From Porphyromonadaceae bacterium UBA7555 (GTDB lineage Bacteria > Bacteroidota > Bacteroidia > Bacteroidales > Muribaculaceae), in NCBI GenBank assembly GCA_002478045.1, contig DLLT01000019.1, forward strand, positions 1 through 21,749: a DNA stretch of 21,749 nucleotides, written 5' to 3'. Within the stretch, counting starts at the first letter, position 1, and every line of letters begins with the position of its first letter. The notes under the pieces were generated by a model that did not search any database, was not told the DNA's origin, and saw only the letters and a list, made by a program, of their open reading frames with translations. Both the position numbers and the translations under genes were made by a program. Shown piece after piece: positions 13,728-21,749 of the stretch.

Positions 13728-14168
13728 ATGCCATACTTAAATTCAGGAATTGTTCTCGATGAAGGCGAGAACTTGGTAATGGAATTAGAGGCCGAATTAT
13801 GGGCTTCTTCTTCAAATCCTATTGCACGCTTTTTCGGTGCAATCCTTAAACTCGTCTACTTCATCCTTGGCATCCGCCTACACGGCTATCTGGTCATCAC
13901 CGATCGTCGTGTCATCGAAGTGAAGGATGCAAAAGCATGCTGGGTATTTACGACAAACAAAGAAGTAAAGTACGTACTGCCTTCAAGCGTCAAAGAAGCA
14001 GGCTACACAAAAGAAGGCACATTCCTCGGTTGTTGCTGCCCCGCCTACCACTTCTATTATGAGTCGTGGACCCAAAGCACATCAATGATGCTTAAGGGCG
14101 CAGATGAAGCTGCTGCGAAGAAAGTGCTTGACGCCTTCTATAACGCAATTAGGTACGCACAGAAATAA
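13728..14168 (+). CDS. bacterial PH-like domain protein with membrane-associating helix
   Basis: A 146-residue protein. After a short N-terminal strand region (LDEGENLVMELEAELW) comes a hydrophobic segment (FFGAILKLVYFILGI), then GYLVITDRRVIEV, which matches the 'x-x-x-x-TDRRVI' strand pair of bacterial PH-like (YdbS/PH) domains. FLGCCCPAYHFYYES provides three adjacent cysteines, and a C-terminal helix ends the protein. It is probably peripheral to or hairpinned into the inner membrane, like other island products. Its TAA is directly followed by the ATG of the next gene, so the two are coupled. Confidence 0.6.
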   Translation: MPYLNSGIVLDEGENLVMELEAELWASSSNPIARFFGAILKLVYFILGIRLHGYLVITDRRVIEVKDAKACWVFTTNKEVKYVLPSSVKEAGYTKEGTFLGCCCPAYHFYYESWTQSTSMMLKGADEAAAKKVLDAFYNAIRYAQK

Positions 14169-14594
14169 ATGAAGGGTACAATATCCACTTTTCAACGATA
14201 CTTATACCTAAATACTTATGCCTTTTTACTTATTCTAATTGGCATAGGTACTTCGGCTTTTCCGCTATGGAGTTATAGCATTCTGTATACTATAGCACAA
14301 GGCATAATTTCGATTATCTGCATTAAGGGTGGTATTTCTATTTTTAAATCATGGGATGATAAAAAAAGAAAATACCAAATCCTTATGACCCGTAATAATG
14401 ACGCTTTTCGTGAAGACACTTTTAGTGAATACATGAAAGCGCCTTGCGGACGTCTTTTAGTAAAAATCGTGTTAAAGGATTTAGGCATAAATCATCAGTA
14501 TAGTGGATTATTAAAATATAAAACTTCATTTATAGCATACATAAGAGATAATCGCAAAACTCAAAAAGTTAAAATCGTTTTCCATAATCAATAA
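14169..14594 (+). CDS. AT-rich small membrane protein, last gene of the island
   Basis: A 141-residue protein whose ATG abuts the previous stop codon. Two hydrophobic segments (AFLLILIGIGTSAFPLW and ILYTIAQGIISIICIKGGI, residues about 18-60) form a membrane hairpin. The remaining 80 residues are basic and probably cytoplasmic, with no known motif. Base composition is much more AT-rich than the preceding gene and uvrB, which suggests recent acquisition. A strong terminator follows 27 bp after the stop. Confidence 0.6.
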   Translation: MKGTISTFQRYLYLNTYAFLLILIGIGTSAFPLWSYSILYTIAQGIISIICIKGGISIFKSWDDKKRKYQILMTRNNDAFREDTFSEYMKAPCGRLLVKIVLKDLGINHQYSGLLKYKTSFIAYIRDNRKTQKVKIVFHNQ

Positions 14595-14621
14595 CGTTGC
14601 GACTCCTATATAAGCTATTAT

Positions 14622-14652
14622 GGGCTACGTCTATTAAGGCGTAGCCCTTTTT
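14622..14652 (+). terminator. intrinsic terminator closing the island
   Basis: GGGCTACGTC (14622-14631) pairs with GGCGTAGCCC (14638-14647), including one G-U pair, around a 6-nt loop. It is followed by TTTTTA. This is a textbook terminator and separates the island from uvrB. Confidence 0.9.
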
Positions 14653-14675
14653 ATTCAACGCACTTAACTCGGGTA

Positions 14676-14706
14676 TTGCGTATCTCGCGGCGAAGTCGTA
14701 ACTTTG
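14676..14706 (+). promoter_or_regulatory. uvrB promoter
   Basis: TTG at 14676-14678 (-33) and TAACTTTG at 14699-14706 (exact TAnnTTTG, -7) are 20 bp apart, ideal for Bacteroidota. Transcription should start near 14712, giving a leader of about 70 nt. I see no recognisable SOS operator. Confidence 0.8.
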
Positions 14707-14780
14707 TATGATGGGCAGAGACGGGAGGGCTCGGTAAGGGGACTATCCCGGCTGCCTATCGGACTTAGCGAGTTACGACA

Positions 14781-16892
14781 ATGGAATTCAAGCTAAAATC
14801 AGCATATAAGCCGACGGGCGACCAGCCGCAGGCTATCGAGCAACTTGTGGCGGGGGTGCGCGAAGGTGTCCCGGCTCAGGTGTTGCTCGGCGTCACCGGC
14901 TCGGGCAAAACCTTTACTATGGCCAATGTCATCGAGCAGGTGCAGCGCCCCACCCTCATCTTGAGCCATAACAAAACCCTTGCGGCACAGCTTTATAGCG
15001 AGATGAAGGGGTTCTTCCCCGACAACTCGGTGCAGTATTTCATATCTTACTATGACTACTATCAGCCGGAGGCGTACATTCCTTCGGCGGACAAGTATAT
15101 CGAGAAGGATATGATGATCAACGATGAGATTGAACGGCTGCGCCTGTCTACGGTATCGGCCCTGATGTCGGGACGTCGCGATGTGGTCGTCGTATCGTCT
15201 GTTTCGTGCCTCTACGGCATGGGCAATCCCGAAGACTTCCATGCCACGGCATTGAAGGTGTCGGTGGGTATGCACATCACGCGCAACGACCTGCTACGAC
15301 GCTTGGTGGCGGCGCTGTACAGCCGCAACGAGACCGACTTGGCTCGCGGCACCTTCCGCGTGCGCGGCGATACGGTGGACGTGCGTCTGGCCTACGAAGA
15401 GATTGTAGTACGCATTGTCTTCTGGGGCGATGAAATCGAATCCATCACATCGATACATCCCGAAGACGGCGTAAATATGGGCAGTCACGATTGCTTCAAT
15501 ATCTATCCGGCCAACCTGTTTGTAACCACCCCGGAGCGTCAAGCTGCTGCAATTGCGCAAATCCAACTCGACCTCGGGCAACAAATTGATGAATTCAACC
15601 GCGAAGGCAAGCCGCTGGAAGCCGCACGCCTGCGCGAACGCGTGACCTATGACGTGGAGATGATTCAGGAGCTGGGCTACTGTTCCGGCATCGAAAACTA
15701 TAGCCGCTACTTCGACGGACGTCAGCCGGGGGCACGGCCTTTCTGCCTGCTTGACTATCTACCCAAAGACTTCCTGACAATCATTGACGAAAGCCACGTC
15801 ACAATACCGCAAATACGGGCCATGTACGGCGGCGACCTCTCGCGCAAAATGAACCTCGTGCAATACGGATTCCGCCTGCCTGCGGCATTGGACAACCGCC
15901 CGCTCAAATTCGAAGAATTCGAGGCGATGACACATCAGACACTGTATGTATCGGCCACACCCGCCGACTACGAACTGGCACGCAGCGAGGGCGTCATCGT
16001 CGAACAGGTGATACGTCCCACCGGGCTGCTCGACCCCGAAATCTCCGTCGTCCCGTCCACGCACCAAATTGACCACCTACTCGAAGAAATACGCCGACAG
16101 GTGGAGCGCGGCGAACGCACACTGGTGACCACGCTGACCAAACGCATGGCCGAGGAACTGAACGATTACCTGACCAAACTCGACATCAAGACCGCATACA
16201 TACACAGCGATGTCGAGACTATGGATCGCATCAAGATCCTGGACGATCTACGTGCCGGCGTCTATGACGTACTTATCGGCGTCAATCTTCTCCGCGAAGG
16301 TCTCGACCTGCCCGAGGTGTCACTTGTGGCCATCCTCGATGCAGACAAGGAAGGCTTCCTGCGTAGCCATCGCTCGCTGACACAAACCGTAGGACGCGCC
16401 GCACGCAACCTCAACGGGCGCGTCATCATGTACGCCGACCATATCACCGAGTCGATGCAGCGCACAATTGACGAAACACACCGCCGCCGCGAAATCCAGC
16501 TGGCATACAACGCCGAGCACGGCATTACGCCCAAAGCCATCATAAAAGCCCGCAACGCCATTATCGGACACGAAGACCCCGACGAAGTGGCGACTCTGAC
16601 AACCAAACGCGCATCGCGCCAAGGCCAAGCCAAGACACAGGCCGCAAAGCCCATTCCGTATATGAGCGAATACGCGCCGCAGACAGACATCGCCGCAGAC
16701 CCCGTTATGGCATATATGAACGCCGAGGAATTGCAACGCCAGGCCACGGCTCTGCGTCGCGATATGCTCAAGGCCGCCAAGGACATGCAGTTTATGGAAG
16801 CCGCACGTCTGCGCGACCTCGTATTGAAAATAGAAGACCGCATACAGCGGCTCTCCGACAAGCCCGCCGACATAAACCATACGGGTAAATAG
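14781..16892 (+). CDS. uvrB: UvrABC excinuclease subunit B
   Basis: A 703-residue DNA-repair helicase-fold protein, slightly longer than the usual 660-680. TGDQPQAIEQL begins the Q-like motif, Walker A is G37-VTGSGK-T44, and YYDYYQPEAYIP is the beta-hairpin that locks onto damaged DNA. IIDESH is the helicase motif II form typical of UvrB, TQTVGRAARN is motif VI, and a C-terminal UVR motif (ALRRDMLKAAKDMQFMEAAR) binds UvrC. UvrB receives lesions from UvrA and, with UvrC, directs incision in nucleotide excision repair. The extra length lies in an Ala/Gln/Lys-rich linker before the UVR motif. It has its own promoter and is followed after 9 bp by the YgiQ-like gene. Confidence 0.97.
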   Translation: MEFKLKSAYKPTGDQPQAIEQLVAGVREGVPAQVLLGVTGSGKTFTMANVIEQVQRPTLILSHNKTLAAQLYSEMKGFFPDNSVQYFISYYDYYQPEAYIPSADKYIEKDMMINDEIERLRLSTVSALMSGRRDVVVVSSVSCLYGMGNPEDFHATALKVSVGMHITRNDLLRRLVAALYSRNETDLARGTFRVRGDTVDVRLAYEEIVVRIVFWGDEIESITSIHPEDGVNMGSHDCFNIYPANLFVTTPERQAAAIAQIQLDLGQQIDEFNREGKPLEAARLRERVTYDVEMIQELGYCSGIENYSRYFDGRQPGARPFCLLDYLPKDFLTIIDESHVTIPQIRAMYGGDLSRKMNLVQYGFRLPAALDNRPLKFEEFEAMTHQTLYVSATPADYELARSEGVIVEQVIRPTGLLDPEISVVPSTHQIDHLLEEIRRQVERGERTLVTTLTKRMAEELNDYLTKLDIKTAYIHSDVETMDRIKILDDLRAGVYDVLIGVNLLREGLDLPEVSLVAILDADKEGFLRSHRSLTQTVGRAARNLNGRVIMYADHITESMQRTIDETHRRREIQLAYNAEHGITPKAIIKARNAIIGHEDPDEVATLTTKRASRQGQAKTQAAKPIPYMSEYAPQTDIAADPVMAYMNAEELQRQATALRRDMLKAAKDMQFMEAARLRDLVLKIEDRIQRLSDKPADINHTGK

Positions 16893-16901
16893 TTACAACT
16901 T

Positions 16902-18893
16902 ATGGAGTACGCAGACGAATTGGCCTTAGGCTCGATGGACAAGCGGTTGTGGCTACCCACTACCGTCAAAGAAATCGAAGCGCTCGGATGGGATCGCCCG
17001 GACGTCATACTCTTCAGCGGCGACGCTTATGTCGACCATCCATCCTTCGGCGCCGCCGTAATCGGGCGTACGCTTCAAGCTGCCGGATACCGCGTGGCAA
17101 TAGTGCCGCAGCCCAACTGGCAAGACGACCTGCGTGATTTCCGCAAATTGGGCGTTCCGCGCCTATTCTTCGGCATCAGCGCCGGAGCCATGGACTCTAT
17201 GGTCAACCACTACACAGCCGCACGGCGGCGCCGTGCCGATGATGCATACACTCCGGGGGGACGTCACGGAGCACGGCCCGACTATCCCACCATTGTATAC
17301 TCGGAGATACTCAAAAAGCTGTTCCCGAACGTACCTGTCGTGGTGGGAGGCATCGAAGCATCGCTTCGACGACTGTCACACTACGACTACTGGCAAGACC
17401 AACTGCGCCCATCCATATTGCCGGACAGCAAGGCCGATATACTGGTCTACGGAATGGGCGAGCGCACCATCACAGCCATAGCACAGGCCCTCGATGCCGG
17501 CACGCCGATAGGCGAAATCACAGACATTCGGCAGACGGTGGTACGCGTCCGTGCCACAGACATCCCGGCGGCAGATGAAGACAACATCATACTCAACTCG
17601 TGGGAACAGTGTCTGCGCGACCGCCGCTGTCAAAGCCTAAATTTCAAGCATATCGAGCAGCAGAGCAATCGCCGCAACGGCGGCGCTACCCTATGGCAGC
17701 AATACGGCAACGGCGGCGTCAAGGCCAACCCGATGTACCCGGCTATGGGCACCGGCGAAATAGACGCATCCTTCGACCTACCCTACACGCGTATGCCACA
17801 CCCCCGCTACCGCGGCAAACGCATCCCGGCATACGAGATGATTAGACATTCGGTCAATATGCACCGCGGATGCTTCGGCGGTTGCGCATTCTGCACTATC
17901 TCGGCTCATCAAGGCAAATTCATCGCCTCTCGTTCGGCCGAATCAATTATGCGCGAGGTCAAGGTTGTCACCCAAATGCCCGATTTCAAGGGATATATCA
18001 GCGACCTCGGCGGCCCAAGTGCAAATATGTATGGTATGCATGGACGCGACACCGACATTTGCGACAAATGCCTGCGCCCCTCATGTCTGCACCCACGCGT
18101 ATGTCCCAATCTCAACACCGACCACTCGGCGCTCCTTGATATATACCACCGAGTGGACACACTCAAGGCCGTCAAGAAATCATTTGTAGGCAGCGGCGTC
18201 CGTTACGACCTGTCGATGCACCGCACCGGCGATGCGCATATAGATGCCGTCAACCTCCGATACAACCGCGAACTCATCGAGCATCACGTCTCCGGCCGTC
18301 TCAAAGTCGCCCCGGAGCATACCGAAGACCGAGTCCTCGAGGTTATGCGCAAGCCTTCCTTTGACCTGTTTTACGACTTCAAAGAAATTTTTGATGACGT
18401 AAATCGCCGCTGTGGTATGCGCCAACAGTTGATACCATACTTCATCTCCAGTCATCCCGGATGTCACGAAGAAGATATGGCCATTCTGGCGGCGCGCACC
18501 AAGGACCTGGATATGCACCTCGAGCAGGTACAAGACTTCACGCCCACCCCTATGACATTGGCCACCGAAATATACTACTCGGGCATACACCCATACACCG
18601 GCGAAAAAGTGTTTTGCGCCACAGACGCACGCGAAAAGGAAGCTCAGAGGCAATATTTCTTCTGGTACGACCGTACACGCCGCGATGCCATTATTGCCTC
18701 GCTACGCCGACTGCACCGCCAAGACCTCGTAGGCAGGCTTTTCCCGGCATACCGTCCTTATGGAACCTCCGGCGGAAACAACCGCAACGGATACGGCCAA
18801 GGCACAGGATACTCCACTCAAAAGCGCAAGCCGGCATCACCGGACATACGCAAGACCAATTCAAAGAACTTCAAACACAAACCACATAAATAA
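16902..18893 (+). CDS. YgiQ-family (UPF0313) radical SAM protein
   Basis: A 663-residue protein. It starts with LWLPTTVKEIEALGWDRPD, the typical YgiQ opening, followed by a B12-binding-like N-terminal region (DVILFSGDAYVDHPSF) and PNVPVVVGGIEASLRR. The radical SAM iron-sulfur cluster motif CxxxCxxC is C324, C328 and C331 (RGCFGGCAFC). A second cysteine-rich segment (CDKCLRPSCLHP) follows. The C-terminal 50 residues are low-complexity and basic. The reaction of YgiQ proteins is not known to me. It is probably cotranscribed with uvrB (9-bp gap) and the S9 peptidase gene (8-bp gap). Confidence 0.93.
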   Translation: MEYADELALGSMDKRLWLPTTVKEIEALGWDRPDVILFSGDAYVDHPSFGAAVIGRTLQAAGYRVAIVPQPNWQDDLRDFRKLGVPRLFFGISAGAMDSMVNHYTAARRRRADDAYTPGGRHGARPDYPTIVYSEILKKLFPNVPVVVGGIEASLRRLSHYDYWQDQLRPSILPDSKADILVYGMGERTITAIAQALDAGTPIGEITDIRQTVVRVRATDIPAADEDNIILNSWEQCLRDRRCQSLNFKHIEQQSNRRNGGATLWQQYGNGGVKANPMYPAMGTGEIDASFDLPYTRMPHPRYRGKRIPAYEMIRHSVNMHRGCFGGCAFCTISAHQGKFIASRSAESIMREVKVVTQMPDFKGYISDLGGPSANMYGMHGRDTDICDKCLRPSCLHPRVCPNLNTDHSALLDIYHRVDTLKAVKKSFVGSGVRYDLSMHRTGDAHIDAVNLRYNRELIEHHVSGRLKVAPEHTEDRVLEVMRKPSFDLFYDFKEIFDDVNRRCGMRQQLIPYFISSHPGCHEEDMAILAARTKDLDMHLEQVQDFTPTPMTLATEIYYSGIHPYTGEKVFCATDAREKEAQRQYFFWYDRTRRDAIIASLRRLHRQDLVGRLFPAYRPYGTSGGNNRNGYGQGTGYSTQKRKPASPDIRKTNSKNFKHKPHK

Positions 18894-18901
18894 GTAACGT
18901 T

Positions 18902-21019
18902 ATGCACAAAGCACTAATTATGAGCGCAACAGCACTTATGCTCACCGCAATGACGCCTACAGCCGCATTGGCCGAAGATGCGGACATCATCGACCGTCCG
19001 GACTTCAAAAGCACCACAGGCATCTTCGATATTGATGCCCTCGAAGCCCTCGGACGCGTCTCCGAACCTCGCGTATCGCCCGATGGCAAACGCGTGCTCT
19101 TCGGCGTAAGCTACGAAAGCGTACCTCAAAACAAATCCAACCGCGACCTCTATGTCATGAACATTGACGGCACAGGTATGACGCGCATCACCAAGACAGC
19201 ACAAAGCGAAAACTCGGCCGTATGGATTGACAACGGCGCTCGCATTGCCTTTGTACATGCCGAGAAAGACGCTACTCCACAGCTGTGGGTGATGAACGCC
19301 GATGGTACGGAACGCCACGCCGTCACCAACGTCGACGGAGGCATCGAAGGCTTCCTGTTCTCACCGGACCAGTCCAAAGTTGTCCTTATCGGCACGGTCA
19401 AGTACAATCGCACAGCCGCCGACATCTACCCGGACCTGCCCAAAGCTACCGGACGCGTCATCGACGACATCATGTACAAGCACTGGGACACCTGGGTCAC
19501 CGAAATACCTCACCCCTTTGTAGGCTCGTTTGACGGCAAGACCGTTACAGGCCTCAAAGACATCATGGAAGGCGAACCCTACGAAGCCCCTATGCGCCCC
19601 TTTGGTGGAGTCGAGTCATTCGCATGGAGCCCGGACAGCAAGACACTGGTATATACTTCGCGCAAAAAGACCGGGTTGGAATATGCCATATCCACCAACA
19701 GCGACCTATACGCTTACGACCTGACCACCGGCACCACCACCAACCTCACCGAAGGAATGATGGGCTACGACACCAATCCCGCATTCTCGCCTGACGGACG
19801 CTACTTGGCATGGCTGTCTATGGAACGCGACGGCTACGAGGCCGACAAGAACCGCCTGTTTATACGCGACAACGTCACCGGACAAAAAACCGACCTTACA
19901 GCCGATTGGGATTACACCATCGAAGAATTTGCATGGAATCCCGACGGCAAAAACATCTGGTTCATAGCCTATCACCAGGGTGTAGCACCCATATTTAATA
20001 TGGAAGTGGCTACACACAAGGTGAGCACCGTTGCCGAAGGGCTCTACGACTACACCACCCTTGCACCGGTAGACCGCAAAACCGTAGTCACCATGCGTCA
20101 TTCCATGCTTCGTCCCAACGAAATCTACCGCATAGGCCCCAAAGCCAAGAAAGGCGTAAAAGAAGACGTGGCTCTGACAGACATCAACGGCGACATCTTT
20201 GCACAACTCACGATGCCCACAGTCGAAGCCAAGAAAGTCCCCACCACCGACGGCAAAGAAATGCTCACTTGGGTCATCTATCCTCCCAAATTTGACGCCA
20301 CACAGAAATATCCGGCCATACTTTACTGCCAGGGTGGTCCGCAAAGCGCCGTCAGCCAATTCTGGAGCTACCGCTGGAATTTCGCACTGATGGCCTCTAA
20401 CGGATACATTATGATTGCTCCCAACCGTCGCGGTGTCCCCGGATTCGGCACCGAATGGGAAGAGCAGATATCCAAAGACTATCCCGGCCAAAATATGCGC
20501 GACTATCTCAGCGCCGTCGATTATATGAAAGCCAACGAACCGGCCATAGACCCGACACACATAGGCGCCACCGGCGCCAGCTACGGCGGCTTCTCTGTAT
20601 ACTGGCTTGCAGGCAACCACGACAAACGTTTTGCCGCTCTGTGGGCACATGCCGGCATCTTCAATACCGAAGCACAGTACCTCGAAACCGAAGAAATGTG
20701 GTTTGCCAATTGGGACATGGGCGGAGCCTTCTGGGACAAAGATAACGCTGCGGCACAGCGCACCTTCGCCGCCTCACCCCACCGATTTGTAGACCGCTGG
20801 GACACCCCTATAATGATTAGCCACGGCGAAAAAGACTACCGCATCCTCGCATCGCAAGGCATGGCCGCTTTCAACGCTGCCAAGTTGCGCGGTATACCTG
20901 CCGAAATGGTTATCTTCCCCGATGAAAACCACTGGATTCTCAAGCCTCAGAACGCAGTAATGTGGCAGCGTCTGTTCTTCCGCTGGTTCGACCGATGGCT
21001 CAAGCCCGCTAAAAAATAG
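18902..21019 (+). CDS. secreted S9-family serine peptidase (prolyl oligopeptidase / DPP-like)
   Basis: A 705-residue protein with a cleavable signal peptide (KALIMSATALMLTAMTPTAALA, cut after the Ala-x-Ala near residue 24, so periplasmic). A seven-blade-type propeller built of PD40 repeats (RVSPDGKRVLFG, FAWSPDSKTLVY, AFSPDGRYLAW) fills residues about 45-420. The alpha/beta-hydrolase domain follows, with S560 in GASYGG, D645 in GEKDYR and H677 in DENHW as the triad. Such S9 enzymes cleave short peptides and feed peptide utilisation in Bacteroidota; Porphyromonas DPP5 is a similar enzyme, but the exact specificity cannot be read here. Length is normal for the family. Confidence 0.92.
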   Translation: MHKALIMSATALMLTAMTPTAALAEDADIIDRPDFKSTTGIFDIDALEALGRVSEPRVSPDGKRVLFGVSYESVPQNKSNRDLYVMNIDGTGMTRITKTAQSENSAVWIDNGARIAFVHAEKDATPQLWVMNADGTERHAVTNVDGGIEGFLFSPDQSKVVLIGTVKYNRTAADIYPDLPKATGRVIDDIMYKHWDTWVTEIPHPFVGSFDGKTVTGLKDIMEGEPYEAPMRPFGGVESFAWSPDSKTLVYTSRKKTGLEYAISTNSDLYAYDLTTGTTTNLTEGMMGYDTNPAFSPDGRYLAWLSMERDGYEADKNRLFIRDNVTGQKTDLTADWDYTIEEFAWNPDGKNIWFIAYHQGVAPIFNMEVATHKVSTVAEGLYDYTTLAPVDRKTVVTMRHSMLRPNEIYRIGPKAKKGVKEDVALTDINGDIFAQLTMPTVEAKKVPTTDGKEMLTWVIYPPKFDATQKYPAILYCQGGPQSAVSQFWSYRWNFALMASNGYIMIAPNRRGVPGFGTEWEEQISKDYPGQNMRDYLSAVDYMKANEPAIDPTHIGATGASYGGFSVYWLAGNHDKRFAALWAHAGIFNTEAQYLETEEMWFANWDMGGAFWDKDNAAAQRTFAASPHRFVDRWDTPIMISHGEKDYRILASQGMAAFNAAKLRGIPAEMVIFPDENHWILKPQNAVMWQRLFFRWFDRWLKPAKK

Positions 21020-21053
21020 CGACAATATACATCCAACAAAAGCCTGACACACA

Positions 21054-21578
21054 ATGTCAAAAGCAGCACTACGCAAAGAGCTGGTCAAGATGTCACAAGA
21101 ACAACTTGTGACACTCATTCTTGACTTGTATTCGGCGCGGCCCCAAGCCAAAGAATACTTTGAATTCTTCCTCAATCCCGACGAAAAACAATTGTACGAC
21201 AAGTACATCAAAATCGTCGAAAAGGAAGTGTACCGTTCCAAGCGCGGAACACTATGCGCCAGAGTTTCGTATCTCAAAGCATACATCAAAGATTTTGCAG
21301 CCTTCGGGGTATCCCCTTCCGTAGTCATCGACCTGATACTACACATCGCACGCATAATCCTAATCTTGGAACGCGCCTACTACATGACCGATGCCCTGCA
21401 CAAAAGCGGAGGCAAATTCATTGTGGCAGCATTGGCACACGCCAACGATGCAGGGCTATTCAAAGAAACTATGCAGCGTATCGAGAACCTGCTTGCCATA
21501 CCGCAAGTCAGACCCGGCTACGCACGCGAAATCAAAGAACAGATCGCAGACTACATGATGGACAGCAACACAAAGTAA
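21054..21578 (+). CDS. DUF6155-like helical protein
   Basis: A 174-residue all-helical cytoplasmic protein. The opening pattern KAALRKELVKMSQEQLVTLI with ILDLYSARPQAKEYFEFFL is what I remember as the DUF6155 family, whose function is unknown. It has no signal, no membrane segment and no catalytic motif. It follows the S9 peptidase gene by 34 bp and is closed by a 14-bp perfect hairpin. The DUF number is from memory and should be confirmed. Confidence 0.75.
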   Translation: MSKAALRKELVKMSQEQLVTLILDLYSARPQAKEYFEFFLNPDEKQLYDKYIKIVEKEVYRSKRGTLCARVSYLKAYIKDFAAFGVSPSVVIDLILHIARIILILERAYYMTDALHKSGGKFIVAALAHANDAGLFKETMQRIENLLAIPQVRPGYAREIKEQIADYMMDSNTK

Positions 21579-21604
21579 GTACAGTACAATCAACCCTCTT
21601 AATA

Positions 21605-21647
21605 CGGCACAGCCGGAAAGCCTATTGCGGTCCTTCCGGCTGTGCCG
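21605..21647. terminator. 14-bp perfect hairpin after the DUF6155-like gene
   Basis: CGGCACAGCCGGAA (21605-21618) is the exact inverse of TTCCGGCTGTGCCG (21634-21647), with a 15-nt loop. No T run follows on either strand, but its place 27 bp after a stop codon fits transcription termination, possibly in both directions. Confidence 0.7.
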
Positions 21648-21649
21648 CT

Positions 21650-21749
21650 ATTTACAGGCCGTCAGTCAATGCCGTTTATGATACAGGCAGCAGCTATATG
21701 AACGCACGGCGCCTCGCCGCCACCGAGACCAATATCGCGTATCGTACCG
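21650..21749 (+). pseudogene. possible fragment of a phage minor-head (Mu gp30/SPP1 gp7-like) protein
   Basis: Read in the frame beginning at 21650, the edge encodes IYRPSVNAVYDTGSSY followed by MNARRLAATETNIAYRT. From memory, phage minor-head proteins of Bacteroidota prophages carry a very similar helix (S-Y-x-N-A-x-R-L-A-x-T-E-x-N-x-A-Y-R). There is no start codon with a plausible N-terminus, because the frame emerges directly from the terminator hairpin, so this would be a broken or internally started remnant continuing past the window. The minus strand also has a 28-codon open end here (stop at 21662-21664), which is the main alternative. Confidence 0.4.

Noticed and set aside
706..20650. 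Long ORFs opposite or out of frame with the oxidoreductase, uvrB, ygiQ-like and S9 peptidase genes
   Set aside because: They are shadows of GC-rich coding sequence: Arg/His/Pro-rich, without domains, fully inside recognised genes.
21662..21749. C-terminal end of a minus-strand gene (29 codons with the stop)
   Set aside because: Open by itself, but too short to recognise. The plus-strand frame has a more specific resemblance, so this is kept only as the alternative.

Overview
The window looks like chromosome from a Bacteroidota, most likely a Bacteroidales gut lineage of the Muribaculaceae/Bacteroides type. This rests on several TAnnTTTG-type -7 promoter elements, near absence of Shine-Dalgarno sequences, roughly even base composition, and the identity of the housekeeping genes. 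The lineage is an inference; no rRNA or tRNA gene is present to settle it.

Layout. (1) 1-2115: the 5' end of a YraN/UPF0102 gene runs off the left edge on the minus strand. Divergent from it are an FAD-dependent amine-oxidase/protoporphyrinogen-oxidase-like enzyme and a small lipoprotein that looks like a free-standing inhibitor-I9/subtilisin-prodomain fold. (2) 2295-2697: a promoter, a heavily base-paired stretch closed by a 13-of-14-bp long-range stem, and a terminator with a T run. I read this as an independently transcribed structured RNA of about 365 nt. (3) 2864-14594: about twenty plus-strand genes, mostly small and mostly unknown, tightly spaced and ended by a strong terminator. (4) 14676-21647: housekeeping genes in order: uvrB with its own consensus promoter, a YgiQ-type radical SAM protein, an S9 (DPP-like) serine peptidase and a DUF6155-like protein, followed by a large hairpin. 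(5) 21650-21749: the right edge may hold a fragment of a phage minor-head protein.

The island in (3) is the most interesting part. It encodes a Lys/Thr/Ala-tailed protein with a repeated beta-alpha-beta module and two paralogues of it; three copies of a small basic 'VKRTADG' module; a TerB-like acidic helical protein; a single-pass protein that places an OmpA-type peptidoglycan-binding domain outside and an unknown domain inside; a PD-(D/E)XK-like protein; two membrane-anchored extracytoplasmic proteins; a complete S1-S4 voltage-sensor domain with no pore; a GIY-YIG-like protein lacking the usual catalytic arginine; a YdjI-type SPFH protein with a C-terminal GYF_2 domain; a second GYF_2 protein; a four-helix membrane protein; a TM protein with an acidic helical N-terminus and a zinc ribbon; a PH-like protein; and an AT-rich two-TM protein.

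My working inference is a membrane-associated stress or conflict-response assembly: an SPFH scaffold, proline/GYF contacts, a peptidoglycan tether, a TerB-like component and a voltage sensor, combined with basic (possibly nucleic-acid-binding) proteins and nuclease-like proteins. None of this function is proven by sequence alone.
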